From Sphingomonas sp. Leaf33 (GTDB taxonomy: Bacteria; Pseudomonadota; Alphaproteobacteria; Sphingomonadales; Sphingomonadaceae), in the NCBI RefSeq assembly GCF_001421785.1, contig NZ_LMLB01000011.1, positions 1 through 64,000 on the forward strand: a stretch of DNA of 64,000 nt, in the 5' to 3' direction. Shown in pieces: positions 43,183 to 52,992 of the stretch. Position numbers and translations under genes: made by a program. Numbering within the stretch: position 1 is the stretch's first letter; each line of letters starts with the position of its first letter. A model generated the notes under the pieces. That model had not been told where the DNA came from, searched no databases, and saw only the letters and a program-made list of their open reading frames with translations.

Positions 43183-46058
43183 GCCTCTACCCCTACGCGC
43201 CCGATGATACCCGATGCCGCACCGCCGGTCGCGTCGATGAGGACGACGACCGTCCGTGGTCCCGCGCCGGCAGCGATCCGGCCGACGAGCGGACCGGGCG
43301 GCGCCGTCGCCTTGTCCGCGACCTTCACGCCGTCGATCCACAGTTCGGCGCGGCCCGCGATGCTGTCGAACCGGATCGTGCCGCCCTGCGCGGCGATGCG
43401 GCGGCGCGGTTGCAGGCGCGCACGATAGGCCCGCCAGGTCGCGCCGGGCTCGGCCGGTGTCGGCGTGCCGGCGCGGACGAAGGCCCACAGGTTGTTGTCG
43501 CCGGCGGCCGGCGCCGCGGCAGGATCGGGCCGCGTGGCAGACGCCGGCGAGCGACGCCACCCCTCGATCGACTGGGTCGCGGCGACTGCCGGTTCGGCGG
43601 CGCGGGCGGGCGCGGCGATGGCGTCGATGCGGACCTTGGCCGGCGTCACCCCGGGCGCCGTCGCGGTCAGCGTGATGGGTCCGCGCGTCGTGCCGGATTG
43701 CACGATGACCTGCGCCAGCCCGTTGAACAGCGACCGCGCGTCGCCCTTTTCGGGCTCGTGGCTGTTGGGGTCGCCATTGCCCAGACCGATGATCTGCGCG
43801 CCCTGCACGGTGAAGCGGACGGCCAGGTTTGCGGTCGGTACGTGCCGTCCTTGCGCGTCGATCGCCTCGACCGTCACCGGTTGCACGTCGATGCCGTCCG
43901 CCGCCATCACGCGGCGTGCCGGCGTGAGGCGCAAGCCGACCGGCGCTCCCGCCGTCTCGTGCGCGGTGCGCGCGACCACGCGATTGCCGCGATATGCAAT
44001 CGCCTCGATCCGGCCAGGTGCGTAAGCCACCGACCAGTCGTTCCCCATCACCCGGTCGGCCGGCTGCCGCCCGAGCGAGCGGCCGTTCAGCCGCAGTTCG
44101 ACCGCGTCTGCATTCGACGACACATGGACCGCGATCGCCTCGCCCTCGCGACCGGCCCAGGTCCAGTGCGGCGCGAGTGCCACGACGGCGTGCGTGTCGA
44201 TCCACTGCGCGCGACGGATGCTGGCGGCGGTCTTGGGGAAGCCACACAGGTCGAGGATGCCGAAGAAGCTGGAGATCGTCGGCCAGGCGTGCGGCGTCGG
44301 TTCGCCGTGATAGTCGAACCCGGTCCAGACGAACCCGCCGGCGACGAACGGGCGAGCGACGATCGCGGCCCAGGCCTTGCGGTGCGTCGCGCCCCAGTCT
44401 GCGGCCTCCACGTCATAACTGGTGATGACATGGGTTGCCGGGTCGGTGCGGTATGCGCCGCGCGTCTCGAACGCGCTGGTGTCCTCCGAACTCGTCATCG
44501 GCCTGGCCGGGTTCAGACGGTGGAACTTGTCGTAGTCGCCCTGATAATAGTTGAACCCGGTCACATCGACCACGCTCGACACGTTGACCGGATCGAAGAA
44601 TGCGCCGTTCATCGCCGCGGTCACCGGCCGCGATGCGTCGAGCCGGCGGACGGCGGCGGCCATGCGGCGGACCATCTCGACCCCGGCCTCGGTCCCCTGC
44701 ATCGGCTCCTCGTTGAACACCGACCACAGGATGACGCTCGGGTGATTGCGGTCGCGCCGCACCATCCATTCGAGCTGCGCGAGATAATCGGGCGAGGGGT
44801 TAAACACGCGGTTCTCGCCCATCACCAGGAAGCCCATGCGGTCGGCATGATCGAGCAGTTCGGCAGCGGGCGCATGGTGCGAACACCGGATGGCGTTGCA
44901 GCCCAGCGCCTTCAACTGTTCCAGCCGCCAGCGGAGCAGCGCATCGGGCACCGCGACGCCGACGCCGGCGTGGTCCTGGTGGATGCACACGCCCTTCAAC
45001 TTCACCGGACGGTCGTTCAGGAAGAACCCCCGGTCGGCGTCGAAGCGGATGTCACGGAAACCGATCGTGGTGCGACGCTCGTCGACCACCGCGCCGCGGC
45101 GCAGTACGCGGGTGACGACGGTGTAGAGCGTCGGCCGCTCGACCGACCAGAGTTGCGGGTCCGGGGCGGGGAGGGTCAGGCTGGCGACGACCTCCGCCAG
45201 CGCGCCGACCGTCGCATCTACCCGGCCCTGCGCCACCGTACGGCCGGCAGGGTCCAGCAGCAGCGCTTCGCACATCACGCCCGCATCGGCGCGCTCGATG
45301 CTGGCCAGCGTCACCGCGACCGGAACGCTCCAGCCGGCGTCGCCCTTGCGAGGATCGCAATGCACCCCGTCCTCGGCGATCGATACGCCCGCGCGGCGCG
45401 ACAGCCATGCGTGGCGATACAGCCCGGCGCCTTCGTACCACCACCCCTCCATCGCGGTCGCATCGACGCGGATGGCGATGACGTTGTCCTGCGCACCGAA
45501 GCGGGCGAACGGAGTCAGGTCGATCAGGATGCTCGAATAGCCCGACCAGCTGTGCGCGGCGATCGTGCCGTTGACCCATATGGTCGCGTTGGTCGCGATA
45601 CCGTCGAATTGCAGCGCGATGCGCTTGCCGCGGTCGGCGGTGTTCAGGCGCAGCGTGCGGCGATACCAGCCGATCCCGCGCGGCCGATAGCCCTGGCTGG
45701 GGTTGGCGGTCGCGACAAACGGCTGGTGCGATGCCCAGTCGTGCGGCAGCGTCACACTCTGCCAGTCGCTGTCGTCATAGTCCACGCCCGCGGCACCGGC
45801 GGCATTGCCCGCCTTCGTGCTGAGATAGGTCTCGTGGTGCGTCGCCGGCGGGGCGACGACGATATCGCCTTCGTGGAACAGCCAGCCGGCGTCGAGCGAG
45901 GACCGGCCGGGATCGGTGAGCGGCAGACGCGGCGGCAGCGTATCCTGGACCGGCGCGGGCAGCGCCGGGCTGAAGGGACGGGGGGCGGCAGCGCGGGCGG
46001 CGGGGATCAGGGCGCTGGCCCCGACCCCGGCCAGCAGCGCGCGCCGCGCGATCCTCAC
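43179..46058 (-). CDS. GH2 beta-galactosidase-like enzyme, exported
   Basis: The 959-residue protein starts at GTG 46058 (GTGA overlap with nagA) with a twin-arginine leader (RIARRALLAGVGASALI). It has GH2 sugar-binding, immunoglobulin-like and TIM-barrel domains. The acid/base Glu is in WSVFNEEP and the likely nucleophile in SSEDTSAFETRG, followed by GGFVWTGFDYHGEPTP. A DUF4982-like region, an invasin-like region (VTVEAIDAQGRHVPTANLAVRF) and an extra C-terminal beta-domain come after it. The family acts mainly on beta-galactosides; trimming galactose from complex N-glycans would fit the locus. Exact specificity is open. Confidence 0.87.
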   Translation of the reverse strand: MRIARRALLAGVGASALIPAARAAAPRPFSPALPAPVQDTLPPRLPLTDPGRSSLDAGWLFHEGDIVVAPPATHHETYLSTKAGNAAGAAGVDYDDSDWQSVTLPHDWASHQPFVATANPSQGYRPRGIGWYRRTLRLNTADRGKRIALQFDGIATNATIWVNGTIAAHSWSGYSSILIDLTPFARFGAQDNVIAIRVDATAMEGWWYEGAGLYRHAWLSRRAGVSIAEDGVHCDPRKGDAGWSVPVAVTLASIERADAGVMCEALLLDPAGRTVAQGRVDATVGALAEVVASLTLPAPDPQLWSVERPTLYTVVTRVLRRGAVVDERRTTIGFRDIRFDADRGFFLNDRPVKLKGVCIHQDHAGVGVAVPDALLRWRLEQLKALGCNAIRCSHHAPAAELLDHADRMGFLVMGENRVFNPSPDYLAQLEWMVRRDRNHPSVILWSVFNEEPMQGTEAGVEMVRRMAAAVRRLDASRPVTAAMNGAFFDPVNVSSVVDVTGFNYYQGDYDKFHRLNPARPMTSSEDTSAFETRGAYRTDPATHVITSYDVEAADWGATHRKAWAAIVARPFVAGGFVWTGFDYHGEPTPHAWPTISSFFGILDLCGFPKTAASIRRAQWIDTHAVVALAPHWTWAGREGEAIAVHVSSNADAVELRLNGRSLGRQPADRVMGNDWSVAYAPGRIEAIAYRGNRVVARTAHETAGAPVGLRLTPARRVMAADGIDVQPVTVEAIDAQGRHVPTANLAVRFTVQGAQIIGLGNGDPNSHEPEKGDARSLFNGLAQVIVQSGTTRGPITLTATAPGVTPAKVRIDAIAAPARAAEPAVAATQSIEGWRRSPASATRPDPAAAPAAGDNNLWAFVRAGTPTPAEPGATWRAYRARLQPRRRIAAQGGTIRFDSIAGRAELWIDGVKVADKATAPPGPLVGRIAAGAGPRTVVVLIDATGGAASGIIGRVGVEA

Positions 46059-47191
46059 GCCACCACGCTCCCGCCGATGAAGGTCGCGTGCGGTTCGAAA
46101 TCGGCGTCCAGCTGGACCAGGTCGGCGCGCAGGCCCGGGGCGATCGCCCCGCGCTCGTGGCCAAGGCCCAGGAACGCCGCCGGGCTCGCCGATGCCATAC
46201 GCGATGCGGTCGCCGGGCTGACGCCGACGTCGCGGATCGCGTTGCGCACGGCCGCCGCCATGTCGAGGTCGGAGCCCGCTAGCGTCCCGTCGGCGAACCG
46301 GCAGATGCCGTCCGCGACCTGGATATGGCGATCCTGGAGGACGAAGTCCTTGTCCGTCGCGCCGACCGACGACATCGCATCGGTGACCAGCATCATGCGC
46401 TCGGGCCCGCGCGCAGCAATGGCGATGCGCAGGACGACGGGATCGACATGGACACCGTCGACGATGAGGCCACACCACGGCCGCGGATCATCGAGTGCTG
46501 CGCCGACGATGCCGGGCGCGCGCTGCTGCATCGCCGGCATCGCGTTGAACAGGTGGGTTATGCCCGAGAGGCCGGCGTCGAAGGCGGCGACCGCTTCGTC
46601 GTGGGTTGCCTCGGTATGGCCCGCGCTGACGATGACGCCGCCGGCGACCAGTGCCGCGATGGTGTCGGGATGCGTGCGCTCCGGCGCCAGCGTCACCATG
46701 ACCCGCCCGGCGTGCGGGCGGGTCAGGATCGCCAGCATCTCGTCGTCCAGCGCGCGGAAGCGGCCGGCGTCGTGGATGCCCTTGCGCTCCGGATTCAGCA
46801 CCGGGCCTTCGATATGCACGCCGACGATTCCGGCGACGCCCGCGCGGATCGCGGCATCGGTCACGTCCATCGCCCGTGCCACCAGCTCCGGCGTTTCGCT
46901 GATCAGCGTCGGCAGCAGCGCAGTCGTGCCATAGGCGGCGTGCGCCCGCGCGATCGTCGCGCAGGCATCGACGCTCAGGTCGTTGTTCAGTAGCACACCG
47001 CCGCCGCCGTTGACCTGCGTATCGATGAACCCGGGCATCAGCCAGCCACCCGCCAGGTCGATGCCGCCATCGGCATCGCCCTCGACCGGCGTGACCGATG
47101 CGATGCGGTCGCTCGCGACCACGATCTCGCAGCCCGTCCACACCGTGTGCGGGGCGAGGACATGGCCGCCGGTGAAGCGCAACGTCGTCAT
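46055..47191 (-). CDS. nagA: N-acetylglucosamine-6-phosphate deacetylase
   Basis: The 378-residue amidohydrolase has the NagA signatures: MPGFIDTQVNGGGG, GVHIEGPVLNPERKGIHD with the metal-binding Glu, SAGHTEA, HLFNAMPAM and LVTDAMSSVG with the catalytic Asp. It removes acetate from GlcNAc-6-phosphate. ATG 47191 overlaps the preceding SIS gene, and the GTG of the GH2 gene overlaps its stop, so it is embedded in one operon with PTS and deaminase. Confidence 0.95.
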   Translation of the reverse strand: MTTLRFTGGHVLAPHTVWTGCEIVVASDRIASVTPVEGDADGGIDLAGGWLMPGFIDTQVNGGGGVLLNNDLSVDACATIARAHAAYGTTALLPTLISETPELVARAMDVTDAAIRAGVAGIVGVHIEGPVLNPERKGIHDAGRFRALDDEMLAILTRPHAGRVMVTLAPERTHPDTIAALVAGGVIVSAGHTEATHDEAVAAFDAGLSGITHLFNAMPAMQQRAPGIVGAALDDPRPWCGLIVDGVHVDPVVLRIAIAARGPERMMLVTDAMSSVGATDKDFVLQDRHIQVADGICRFADGTLAGSDLDMAAAVRNAIRDVGVSPATASRMASASPAAFLGLGHERGAIAPGLRADLVQLDADFEPHATFIGGSVVA

Positions 47192-48222
47192 CGTGTCCGC
47201 GTCACTTTCGACAGGAACGGCGGCTGGTCCGGATTGCGGCCACGCGCGCGGGCGAGCTGTTCGACCAGGCCGTAGAAGCTGGCGAGCATCAGGATCGGCT
47301 CGATCGCGGGGTGGGCAGCCTCGGCCGGAAGGCCCTTGCCCGACCCGGCGTGCGCGAGCAGCACCGACGCGCCGCGCCCGGCGAATTCGCTCGCGACCGC
47401 GACGACATCGTCCCCTGCGCTGTCCGACGTCGCGAGTGCCAGCACCGGGAAGCCGTCGCGCACGATCGCCATCGGGCCGTGGCGCACCTCGGCCGAACTG
47501 AACGGTTCGGCCTGGATCGCGCAGGTTTCCTTGAACTTCAGCGCACATTCCTGCGCGATGCCGAAGCCGTAACCGCGGCCGATCACGAACATCTGGCTGA
47601 CGTTTGTCAGCGGGGCGACCGCGGCGCTCCAGTCGGCTTTCACCGCGCGCTCCAGCGCGTCCGGCAGCGCGGCGAGCGCATCGCTTAGCGCCTGGTCCTC
47701 GCTCCACGCGGCGGCGATCGCGGCCAGCCCGACCATCGCGGCAATGCAGGACTTGGTCGCCGCGACCGACTTTTCGGCGCCCGACGCAAGCGGCAGCGCC
47801 ACGTCGGCACGCTCGGCCAGCGGCGAGGCTTCGTCGTTGACCAGCGCCGCGACCAGCGCGCCCGATCCGGCATAGGCATCGACGCTGGCCAGCAGGTCGG
47901 GACTGCGGCCCGATTGCGACACCGCCAGCACCAGCGCGCGGGCGGCCGATACGTCGGCGTCGAACACCGACGCGATCGACGGCGCGGCCGACGCGACCGG
48001 CACGCCGACCAGCGTTTCGATCAGATATTTGCCGTATGTCGCGGCATGGTCCGACGATCCGCGTGCGCAGGTGACGACGACCGGCGGCGGACTGGCGCGC
48101 AGGCGGGCACCGAGAGCGGCATAGGCCGCGGCGTTGCGGGCCAGCATCTCGGCAACCCGTGTCGGCGCTTCCTGCGTCTCGCAGGCCATCAGCGTCGGCA
48201 TGTCGATCGTGTCGGTGGTCAT
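47188..48222 (-). CDS. SIS-domain glucosamine-6-phosphate deaminase (NagB-II type)
   Basis: The 344-residue protein has two SIS sugar-phosphate isomerase domains (TCARGSSDHAATYGKYLIE, LAVSQSGRSPDLL; RGYGFGIAQECALKFKETCAIQAEPFSSAEVRHGPMAI region at 225-260), as in the isomerase half of GlmS, but no glutaminase domain. This layout is that of NagB-II, which converts glucosamine-6-phosphate to fructose-6-phosphate and ammonia. Being next to nagA supports that over a biosynthetic role. It is the second gene after the GntR regulator, with an 8-base gap. Confidence 0.9.
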   Translation of the reverse strand: MTTDTIDMPTLMACETQEAPTRVAEMLARNAAAYAALGARLRASPPPVVVTCARGSSDHAATYGKYLIETLVGVPVASAAPSIASVFDADVSAARALVLAVSQSGRSPDLLASVDAYAGSGALVAALVNDEASPLAERADVALPLASGAEKSVAATKSCIAAMVGLAAIAAAWSEDQALSDALAALPDALERAVKADWSAAVAPLTNVSQMFVIGRGYGFGIAQECALKFKETCAIQAEPFSSAEVRHGPMAIVRDGFPVLALATSDSAGDDVVAVASEFAGRGASVLLAHAGSGKGLPAEAAHPAIEPILMLASFYGLVEQLARARGRNPDQPPFLSKVTRTR

Positions 48223-48230
48223 GAAGCCTC

Positions 48231-48971
48231 TCAGAGGTCGGACAGTTCGGCGACGAAGTCGTAGCTGTCGCCGCGGTAATAGGACCGGGTGATCTCGACC
48301 GCGCGACCGTCGCGCAGGAAGCCGCGACGTTCGATCAGCAAACCGGGATGCCCCGTGTCCACATTCAGCATCCGGGCGTGTTCGGTGCTGAACGGAACGG
48401 CGCGCAGCCGCTGGAGCGCGCGCACCGGGCGGTTGCCCGCGGCATCGAGTGCGGCGTAGAGCGAATCGCCGACCGCATCGACCGACGGCAGGCAATAGCC
48501 CGCGATCGTCGTCGCCTCGAACGCCATCGGCACGTCGTCGGCATAGCGGATGCGGTTGAAGCGCAGCACAGGCTCGCCCGGCGACATGCCCAGCGCCATG
48601 GCTTCTTCGGGATCGACCGTGCCGGCGGCGCGGGACACCCAGCTGCTGCTCGGCACGCGACCGCGCGCGATCATGTCTTCGCTGAACGACGACAGTTTGG
48701 AAAAGCTCTTCTCGACGCGGCCGGTGCCGGCGACGAAGGTGCCCATGCCGCGGCGGCGCGTCAGCAGGCCTTCCTCGACCAGCCCCTCGATCGCCTTGCG
48801 CACGGTGATGCGCGACACACCATATTCCTGCGCCAGATCGCGTTCGGCCGGAATCGCGTCGCCACGGCGGATCAGTCCGCTCTCGATGCCGTGCCGGATC
48901 AGCAGTTGCAGTTGCAGGTACAGCGGCGCGCTGTCGCCGTTCCGGAACCTGCCGATCGTGTCAGAGAACAT
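48231..48971 (-). CDS. GntR family regulator with UTRA domain
   Basis: The 246-residue protein has an N-terminal GntR winged helix (PLYLQLQLLIRHGIESGLI, then ERDLAQEYGVSRITVRKAIEGLVEEGLLTRRRGMGTFV) and a C-terminal UTRA ligand domain (from ~residue 95). The HutC/NagR type responds to amino-sugar phosphates such as GlcNAc-6-phosphate. It leads the nag genes and likely represses them in the absence of ligand. A gggagagggcgggg ribosome-binding site precedes ATG 48971. Confidence 0.93.
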   Translation of the reverse strand: MFSDTIGRFRNGDSAPLYLQLQLLIRHGIESGLIRRGDAIPAERDLAQEYGVSRITVRKAIEGLVEEGLLTRRRGMGTFVAGTGRVEKSFSKLSSFSEDMIARGRVPSSSWVSRAAGTVDPEEAMALGMSPGEPVLRFNRIRYADDVPMAFEATTIAGYCLPSVDAVGDSLYAALDAAGNRPVRALQRLRAVPFSTEHARMLNVDTGHPGLLIERRGFLRDGRAVEITRSYYRGDSYDFVAELSDL

Positions 48972-49055
48972 CGTGCCCCGCCCTCTCCCGCCAAGCCCCC
49001 GCCCGCGGTGATGGTGCGATTGATGCCTGACGATAATACCAATGTAAAGCCAATG

Positions 49056-49814
49056 TCATCGACTGGTCGCATTTGTCGCGGCGCGAAGCGCAGCGACCAG
49101 CGTGGCGTCGGTGACCCGCGACGGGCCCGACGCGAAGCCGAGCGCCGCGACGCGCGGGTCGAGCGCGCCCGATGGCCGGCTGGCGGACGCGTGGAATTCC
49201 CGTACGCCGGCGGCAGCCAGCACAGGTATCGTATCGGGCCGCACACCGGACCCGGCCATGACGCGAATCGCGGAGCCGGCGCTCGCGACCATCCGGGCGA
49301 TTGTCGCGGCGCCCTCGTCCGCGCGGATTGCACCGCCCGATGTCAGAATGCGATCGAAGCCGAGCTGCGCGGCAATCTCCACGCTCGCCACCGGGTCGTC
49401 GGTCAGGTCGATCGCGCGGTGGAAGGTGCAGGGAACGGTGCGTCCGGCGGCGTCCCGCACCGCGGACATCCACGCCTGCGCGGTCGCCGTATCCACGCGC
49501 CCGCCCGCGCAGGTGCCGAAGACCAGGCCATCGACGCCCGTGGAAAGCAGGGCACGCGCCTCGCCGATGGCGACCGCCAGCTCGCCGCGATCATAGGTGA
49601 AGTCGCCGGGTCGCGGCCGGACCATCGCGAACACGGGAATACCGGTCTGCCTGACGGCGGCAAGCGCAGCCTCGGCCAAGCCGGCGGACGGAGTCAGACC
49701 GCCGACCGCAAGGGCCGAGCAGAGCTCGATCCGGTCCGCGCCGCCTGCGATCGCCGCCGCAACTCCGGCAGGCGACTCGACGCAGATTTCCAGTGTTGCG
49801 TTGGTTACGGGCAT
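49056..49814 (-). CDS. cutC: CutC family protein
   Basis: The 252-residue TIM-barrel protein shows the CutC pattern: LEICVESPAGVAAAIAGGADRIELC, GLTPSAGL, VFAMVRPRPGDFTY, CTFHRAIDL, RILTSGG and VMAGSGV. Originally named for copper tolerance in E. coli, the family's real function is unsettled. Its gene lies 84 bases upstream of the GntR gene and is divergent from the TonB receptor. CutC-family genes near amino-sugar genes may point to a carbohydrate-related role (inference). Confidence 0.93.
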   Translation of the reverse strand: MPVTNATLEICVESPAGVAAAIAGGADRIELCSALAVGGLTPSAGLAEAALAAVRQTGIPVFAMVRPRPGDFTYDRGELAVAIGEARALLSTGVDGLVFGTCAGGRVDTATAQAWMSAVRDAAGRTVPCTFHRAIDLTDDPVASVEIAAQLGFDRILTSGGAIRADEGAATIARMVASAGSAIRVMAGSGVRPDTIPVLAAAGVREFHASASRPSGALDPRVAALGFASGPSRVTDATLVAALRAATNATSR

Positions 49815-49949
49815 CGGTTCCTCGCGTGATGCGGGTGGCTGGGCGTGGGGCCGTCTCCCCGCAACCCTACGGAATTCACAAGAATTTCATATCTGAAATC
49901 TGTTTGTAATTTTTCGTTTCGCGGATTGGGCTATATTGGTTATAGAGTT

Positions 49950-49968
49950 GGTACCACCGGTTGGAACC
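49950..49968. promoter_or_regulatory. imperfect dyad in divergent promoter region
   Basis: The sequence ggtaccaccggttggaacc has interrupted dyad symmetry (GGT-N-CCA-N-C-N-G-N-TGG-N-ACC, 14 of 19 positions). It lies about 95 bases before the TonB receptor start, inside the 249-base region divergent to cutC. Half-sites of the TGGT/ACCA type are used by GntR/UTRA amino-sugar regulators, so it is a candidate operator for the regulator at 48231-48971. Confidence 0.4.
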
Positions 49969-50063
49969 TGCCGCGGGGGACAGGTCGATCGGGGAGCCGC
50001 TAGCAGAGACGGCATTCGGGGATTACGCGGCGTTCGCTGGGCGCGCGAGGGAGGGGTAGGCGC

Positions 50064-52784
50064 ATGTCGCTTCGCAAGACCATTTTGTTCACGACGGCGC
50101 TGACCGGCGCGCTCATCGGCTTTGGCGGTACCGCCGTCGCGCAGACCGCGCCAGCGCCGCAGGATGATGCGAACGAAGTCGTCGTCACCGGTATCCGCCG
50201 TTCGATCGCCGATGCGATCGAGACGAAGCGTGAGGCCAATTCGATCGTCGACGTGATCTCGGCCGAAGACGTGGGCAAGCTGCCCGACAGCAACATCGCC
50301 GATTCGCTCGCCCGCCTGCCCGGCGTGACGGTCGACCGCCAGTTCGGCGAGGGCGAGCAGCTGTCGATCGCGGGCACCGAGCCGGCGCTGAACCGCGTGA
50401 CCATCGACGGCCATTCGGTCGCGTCGGCCGATTGGGGCGGCAATCCGTCCGACCGCTCGAGCCGCACGTTCAACTATTCGCTGCTGTCGCCGACGCTCAT
50501 CAAGCAGGCGGTCGTCTACAAGACGCCGGAAGCGCGCCTCCAGGAAGGCGCCATCGGCGGCACTGTCGACATCGTCACGCGCAAGCCGCTCGACCGCGAC
50601 CTGAAGTCGGGTGCGCTCGCGATCAACGCGGGTGGCGAGTACAACGACCGTGCGAACCGCGGCAGCTTCCGCGGCTCGGCACTGGTCAACTGGAAGAACG
50701 AGGCCGAGACGGTCGGCGTCACCCTGTCGGGCAATTATGACAAGGAACAGCTGAGCCGTGCCGGCGTCGCCGTCTACTGGTACCGCACCGGCCAGGCACT
50801 GCTCGACAATGCGCCGACCACCGCGACCGTCAACGGAAAGGTGATCAGCGCGCTGACCGCGACCGAGCGCACGCAGTTCTCGAATTCGCGCTTCGCCTCG
50901 TTCCTGGCGCACGAATTCTTCCGTCAGGAGCGCCAGCGCATCGGCCTGAACGGCGCGGTGTCGGTGCGTCCGGTCGACGACCTGACGCTGACCGCCACGG
51001 GCATGATGATCCGCGGCAACTACGACAACGTCTCGAACTCCGAATACACCTACGGGTTCGAAGGCTCGCGCCTGATTTCGGCGACGTACATCCCGGGCGG
51101 CAACGGCCAGACCGGCGTCGTCAATTCGGCAAGCTTCGCCGGCATCACGTCGGGCACCGGTGCGACCGGCCAACTCGACACCTATTACCGCCGCACGCGC
51201 CTGAAGAACGACTCGATCGCACTGCTGTTCGATTACACGCCGGGCGACTGGGCGATCACCGGCAACCTCGGCTGGACCAAGGCGTCGGGCGGCAAGGATC
51301 CCGAGTATCTGCTCGATTTCCGCACGCAGATGGGCTTCACCGCCGGGGCCAACGGCCGCGACACCGTCGTCAACTGGACGTCGGCGGCCAGCGATCCGAC
51401 CAAGTGGCTGAGCAACTTCACCGCCAGCGGCGGCGAGAACATCACCGCGCCGGACGGGCGTCGCTTTTTCGGTCGCCAGATCGGCGGCATCCCGCTCCAG
51501 TCGGGCTTCACGACCGACAGCGAGCGTTACGGCGAGGTCAATTTCAAGCATCCGGTCAACATCGGCCCGGTGACCGAAATCCTGTTCGGCGGCCGCTACG
51601 TCAGCCACAGGAACGGCAACACGACGTTCAGCAACGCGGTCTACACCAACCAGAACTTCACGCTGGCCGACCTCGATTACTTCGTTCACCCGAACGACCT
51701 GTATGACGGGCTGGGCACGACCGGCAACGGCACGCCCTACGCCACGCTCGGCCAGGCGGGCATCCTGGCGGCACTGCAGAACTACGGCAACTTCACCGTC
51801 GACCGCGGGCTGTCGACCGGCGATTACTGGCGCGTCCGCGAAAAGATCGCCGCCGGCTACATCCAGGCGAACTTCCGCTTCGGCGACAGCATCCGCGGCA
51901 ACGTGGGCGGTCGCCTGGTCAATACCGAGGATCGCTCGACCTTCTACGTGTCGAGCAACGGGCGCACCGCGCTGACCACGGTCAAGAACGACGAAACCCG
52001 CTTCCTGCCGTCGGCCAACGTGATCTTCCAGGCCGGCAAGGATGTCGTCCTGCGCGCCGCGGCCGCCAAGGTCATCGCCCGTCCGCGCTACAGCGACCTT
52101 GCCGGTTCGCTGTCGCTCGACGATACGACCCGCACCGGCGGCGGCGGCAATCCGGATCTGAAGCCCTATGCGGCGACCAACTTCGGCCTGTCGGCGGAAT
52201 GGTATTTCGCCCCCGCCAGCTTCCTGTCGGGCGAAGTGTTCTACCGCGACATTTCGAACTATGTCGGCAACGAAGTGCAGGATGGCGTGTCGCTGACCAA
52301 TACGGTCACCGGCCAGACGCTCAGCTATTCGATCTCGCGGCCGGTCAACGGCGGCAAGGCGTCGGTCACCGGCTTCTCGCTGTCGGGCAACACCGCGCTG
52401 ATGTGGGGCTTCGGCATCCAGGCGAGCTACACCTTTGCCGACGCCGACACGCCGTTCGCCACCGGCCTGCCGTTCCTGTCGCGCAACACGGTGACAATCC
52501 AGCCCTATTATGAGCGCGGGCCGTTCCAGGCGCGTGTCAGCTACAACCGCCGGTCGAAGTATTTCTACCGCTTCGGCCGCCAGTCGAGCCAGGACTACAC
52601 CGACGCCTATCGCCAGCTGGACGCCCAGATCTCGTATGCGATCACCGACCAGGTGCAGGTGTCGGCGAACGCATCGAACCTGCTGGACGAGACCTACTAC
52701 CAGTTCAGCAGTGACGAGCGGTATCCAACCTCGCTCTACAAGAACGGCCGGGTGTTCTCGATCGGCGCGACGCTGCGGATGTGA
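50064..52784 (+). CDS. TonB-dependent receptor (carbohydrate type)
   Basis: The 906-residue receptor has a signal peptide (cleavage after TAVAQ, residue 27), a TonB box NEVVVTGIRRS and the plug sequence SADVVSAEDVGKLPDSNIADSLARLPGV-type pattern (actual residues ~63-90). That pattern marks the TonB-dependent receptor class associated with polysaccharide uptake in sphingomonads, caulobacters and xanthomonads. The barrel ends in IGATLRM. A gagggagggg ribosome-binding site precedes ATG 50064. It leads the glycoside hydrolase genes but is followed by its own terminator. It probably imports N-glycan or chito-oligosaccharide pieces. Confidence 0.93.
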   Translation: MSLRKTILFTTALTGALIGFGGTAVAQTAPAPQDDANEVVVTGIRRSIADAIETKREANSIVDVISAEDVGKLPDSNIADSLARLPGVTVDRQFGEGEQLSIAGTEPALNRVTIDGHSVASADWGGNPSDRSSRTFNYSLLSPTLIKQAVVYKTPEARLQEGAIGGTVDIVTRKPLDRDLKSGALAINAGGEYNDRANRGSFRGSALVNWKNEAETVGVTLSGNYDKEQLSRAGVAVYWYRTGQALLDNAPTTATVNGKVISALTATERTQFSNSRFASFLAHEFFRQERQRIGLNGAVSVRPVDDLTLTATGMMIRGNYDNVSNSEYTYGFEGSRLISATYIPGGNGQTGVVNSASFAGITSGTGATGQLDTYYRRTRLKNDSIALLFDYTPGDWAITGNLGWTKASGGKDPEYLLDFRTQMGFTAGANGRDTVVNWTSAASDPTKWLSNFTASGGENITAPDGRRFFGRQIGGIPLQSGFTTDSERYGEVNFKHPVNIGPVTEILFGGRYVSHRNGNTTFSNAVYTNQNFTLADLDYFVHPNDLYDGLGTTGNGTPYATLGQAGILAALQNYGNFTVDRGLSTGDYWRVREKIAAGYIQANFRFGDSIRGNVGGRLVNTEDRSTFYVSSNGRTALTTVKNDETRFLPSANVIFQAGKDVVLRAAAAKVIARPRYSDLAGSLSLDDTTRTGGGGNPDLKPYAATNFGLSAEWYFAPASFLSGEVFYRDISNYVGNEVQDGVSLTNTVTGQTLSYSISRPVNGGKASVTGFSLSGNTALMWGFGIQASYTFADADTPFATGLPFLSRNTVTIQPYYERGPFQARVSYNRRSKYFYRFGRQSSQDYTDAYRQLDAQISYAITDQVQVSANASNLLDETYYQFSSDERYPTSLYKNGRVFSIGATLRM

Positions 52785-52894
52785 TCTCCATGTCGTCCGG
52801 ACGGTTCGTGCCGGCCGGACGACAGGACGCGAATACGGAGTTTTCAAGGTTACTCGATGCCGGCATTTTTCTCCTCGGCTGGTCTCGATTCTCT

Positions 52895-52932
52895 GCCGCC
52901 TGCGGGTTCCGGCCCGCAGGCGGCTTTTTTGT
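52895..52932 (+). terminator. strong Rho-independent terminator after TonB receptor
   Basis: A 12-bp perfect GC-rich stem (gccgcctgcggg 52895-52906 with cccgcaggcggc 52913-52924) with a six-base loop and a T6 run. It lies between the receptor and the GH20 gene, so the hydrolases need either read-through or their own promoter in the following 60 bases. Confidence 0.93.
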
Positions 52933-52992
52933 TTTCGGTATCGCGTGCGCCCTGACACACATGGGTGACGTGCAAGCGTAAAGGGAGCGGGT

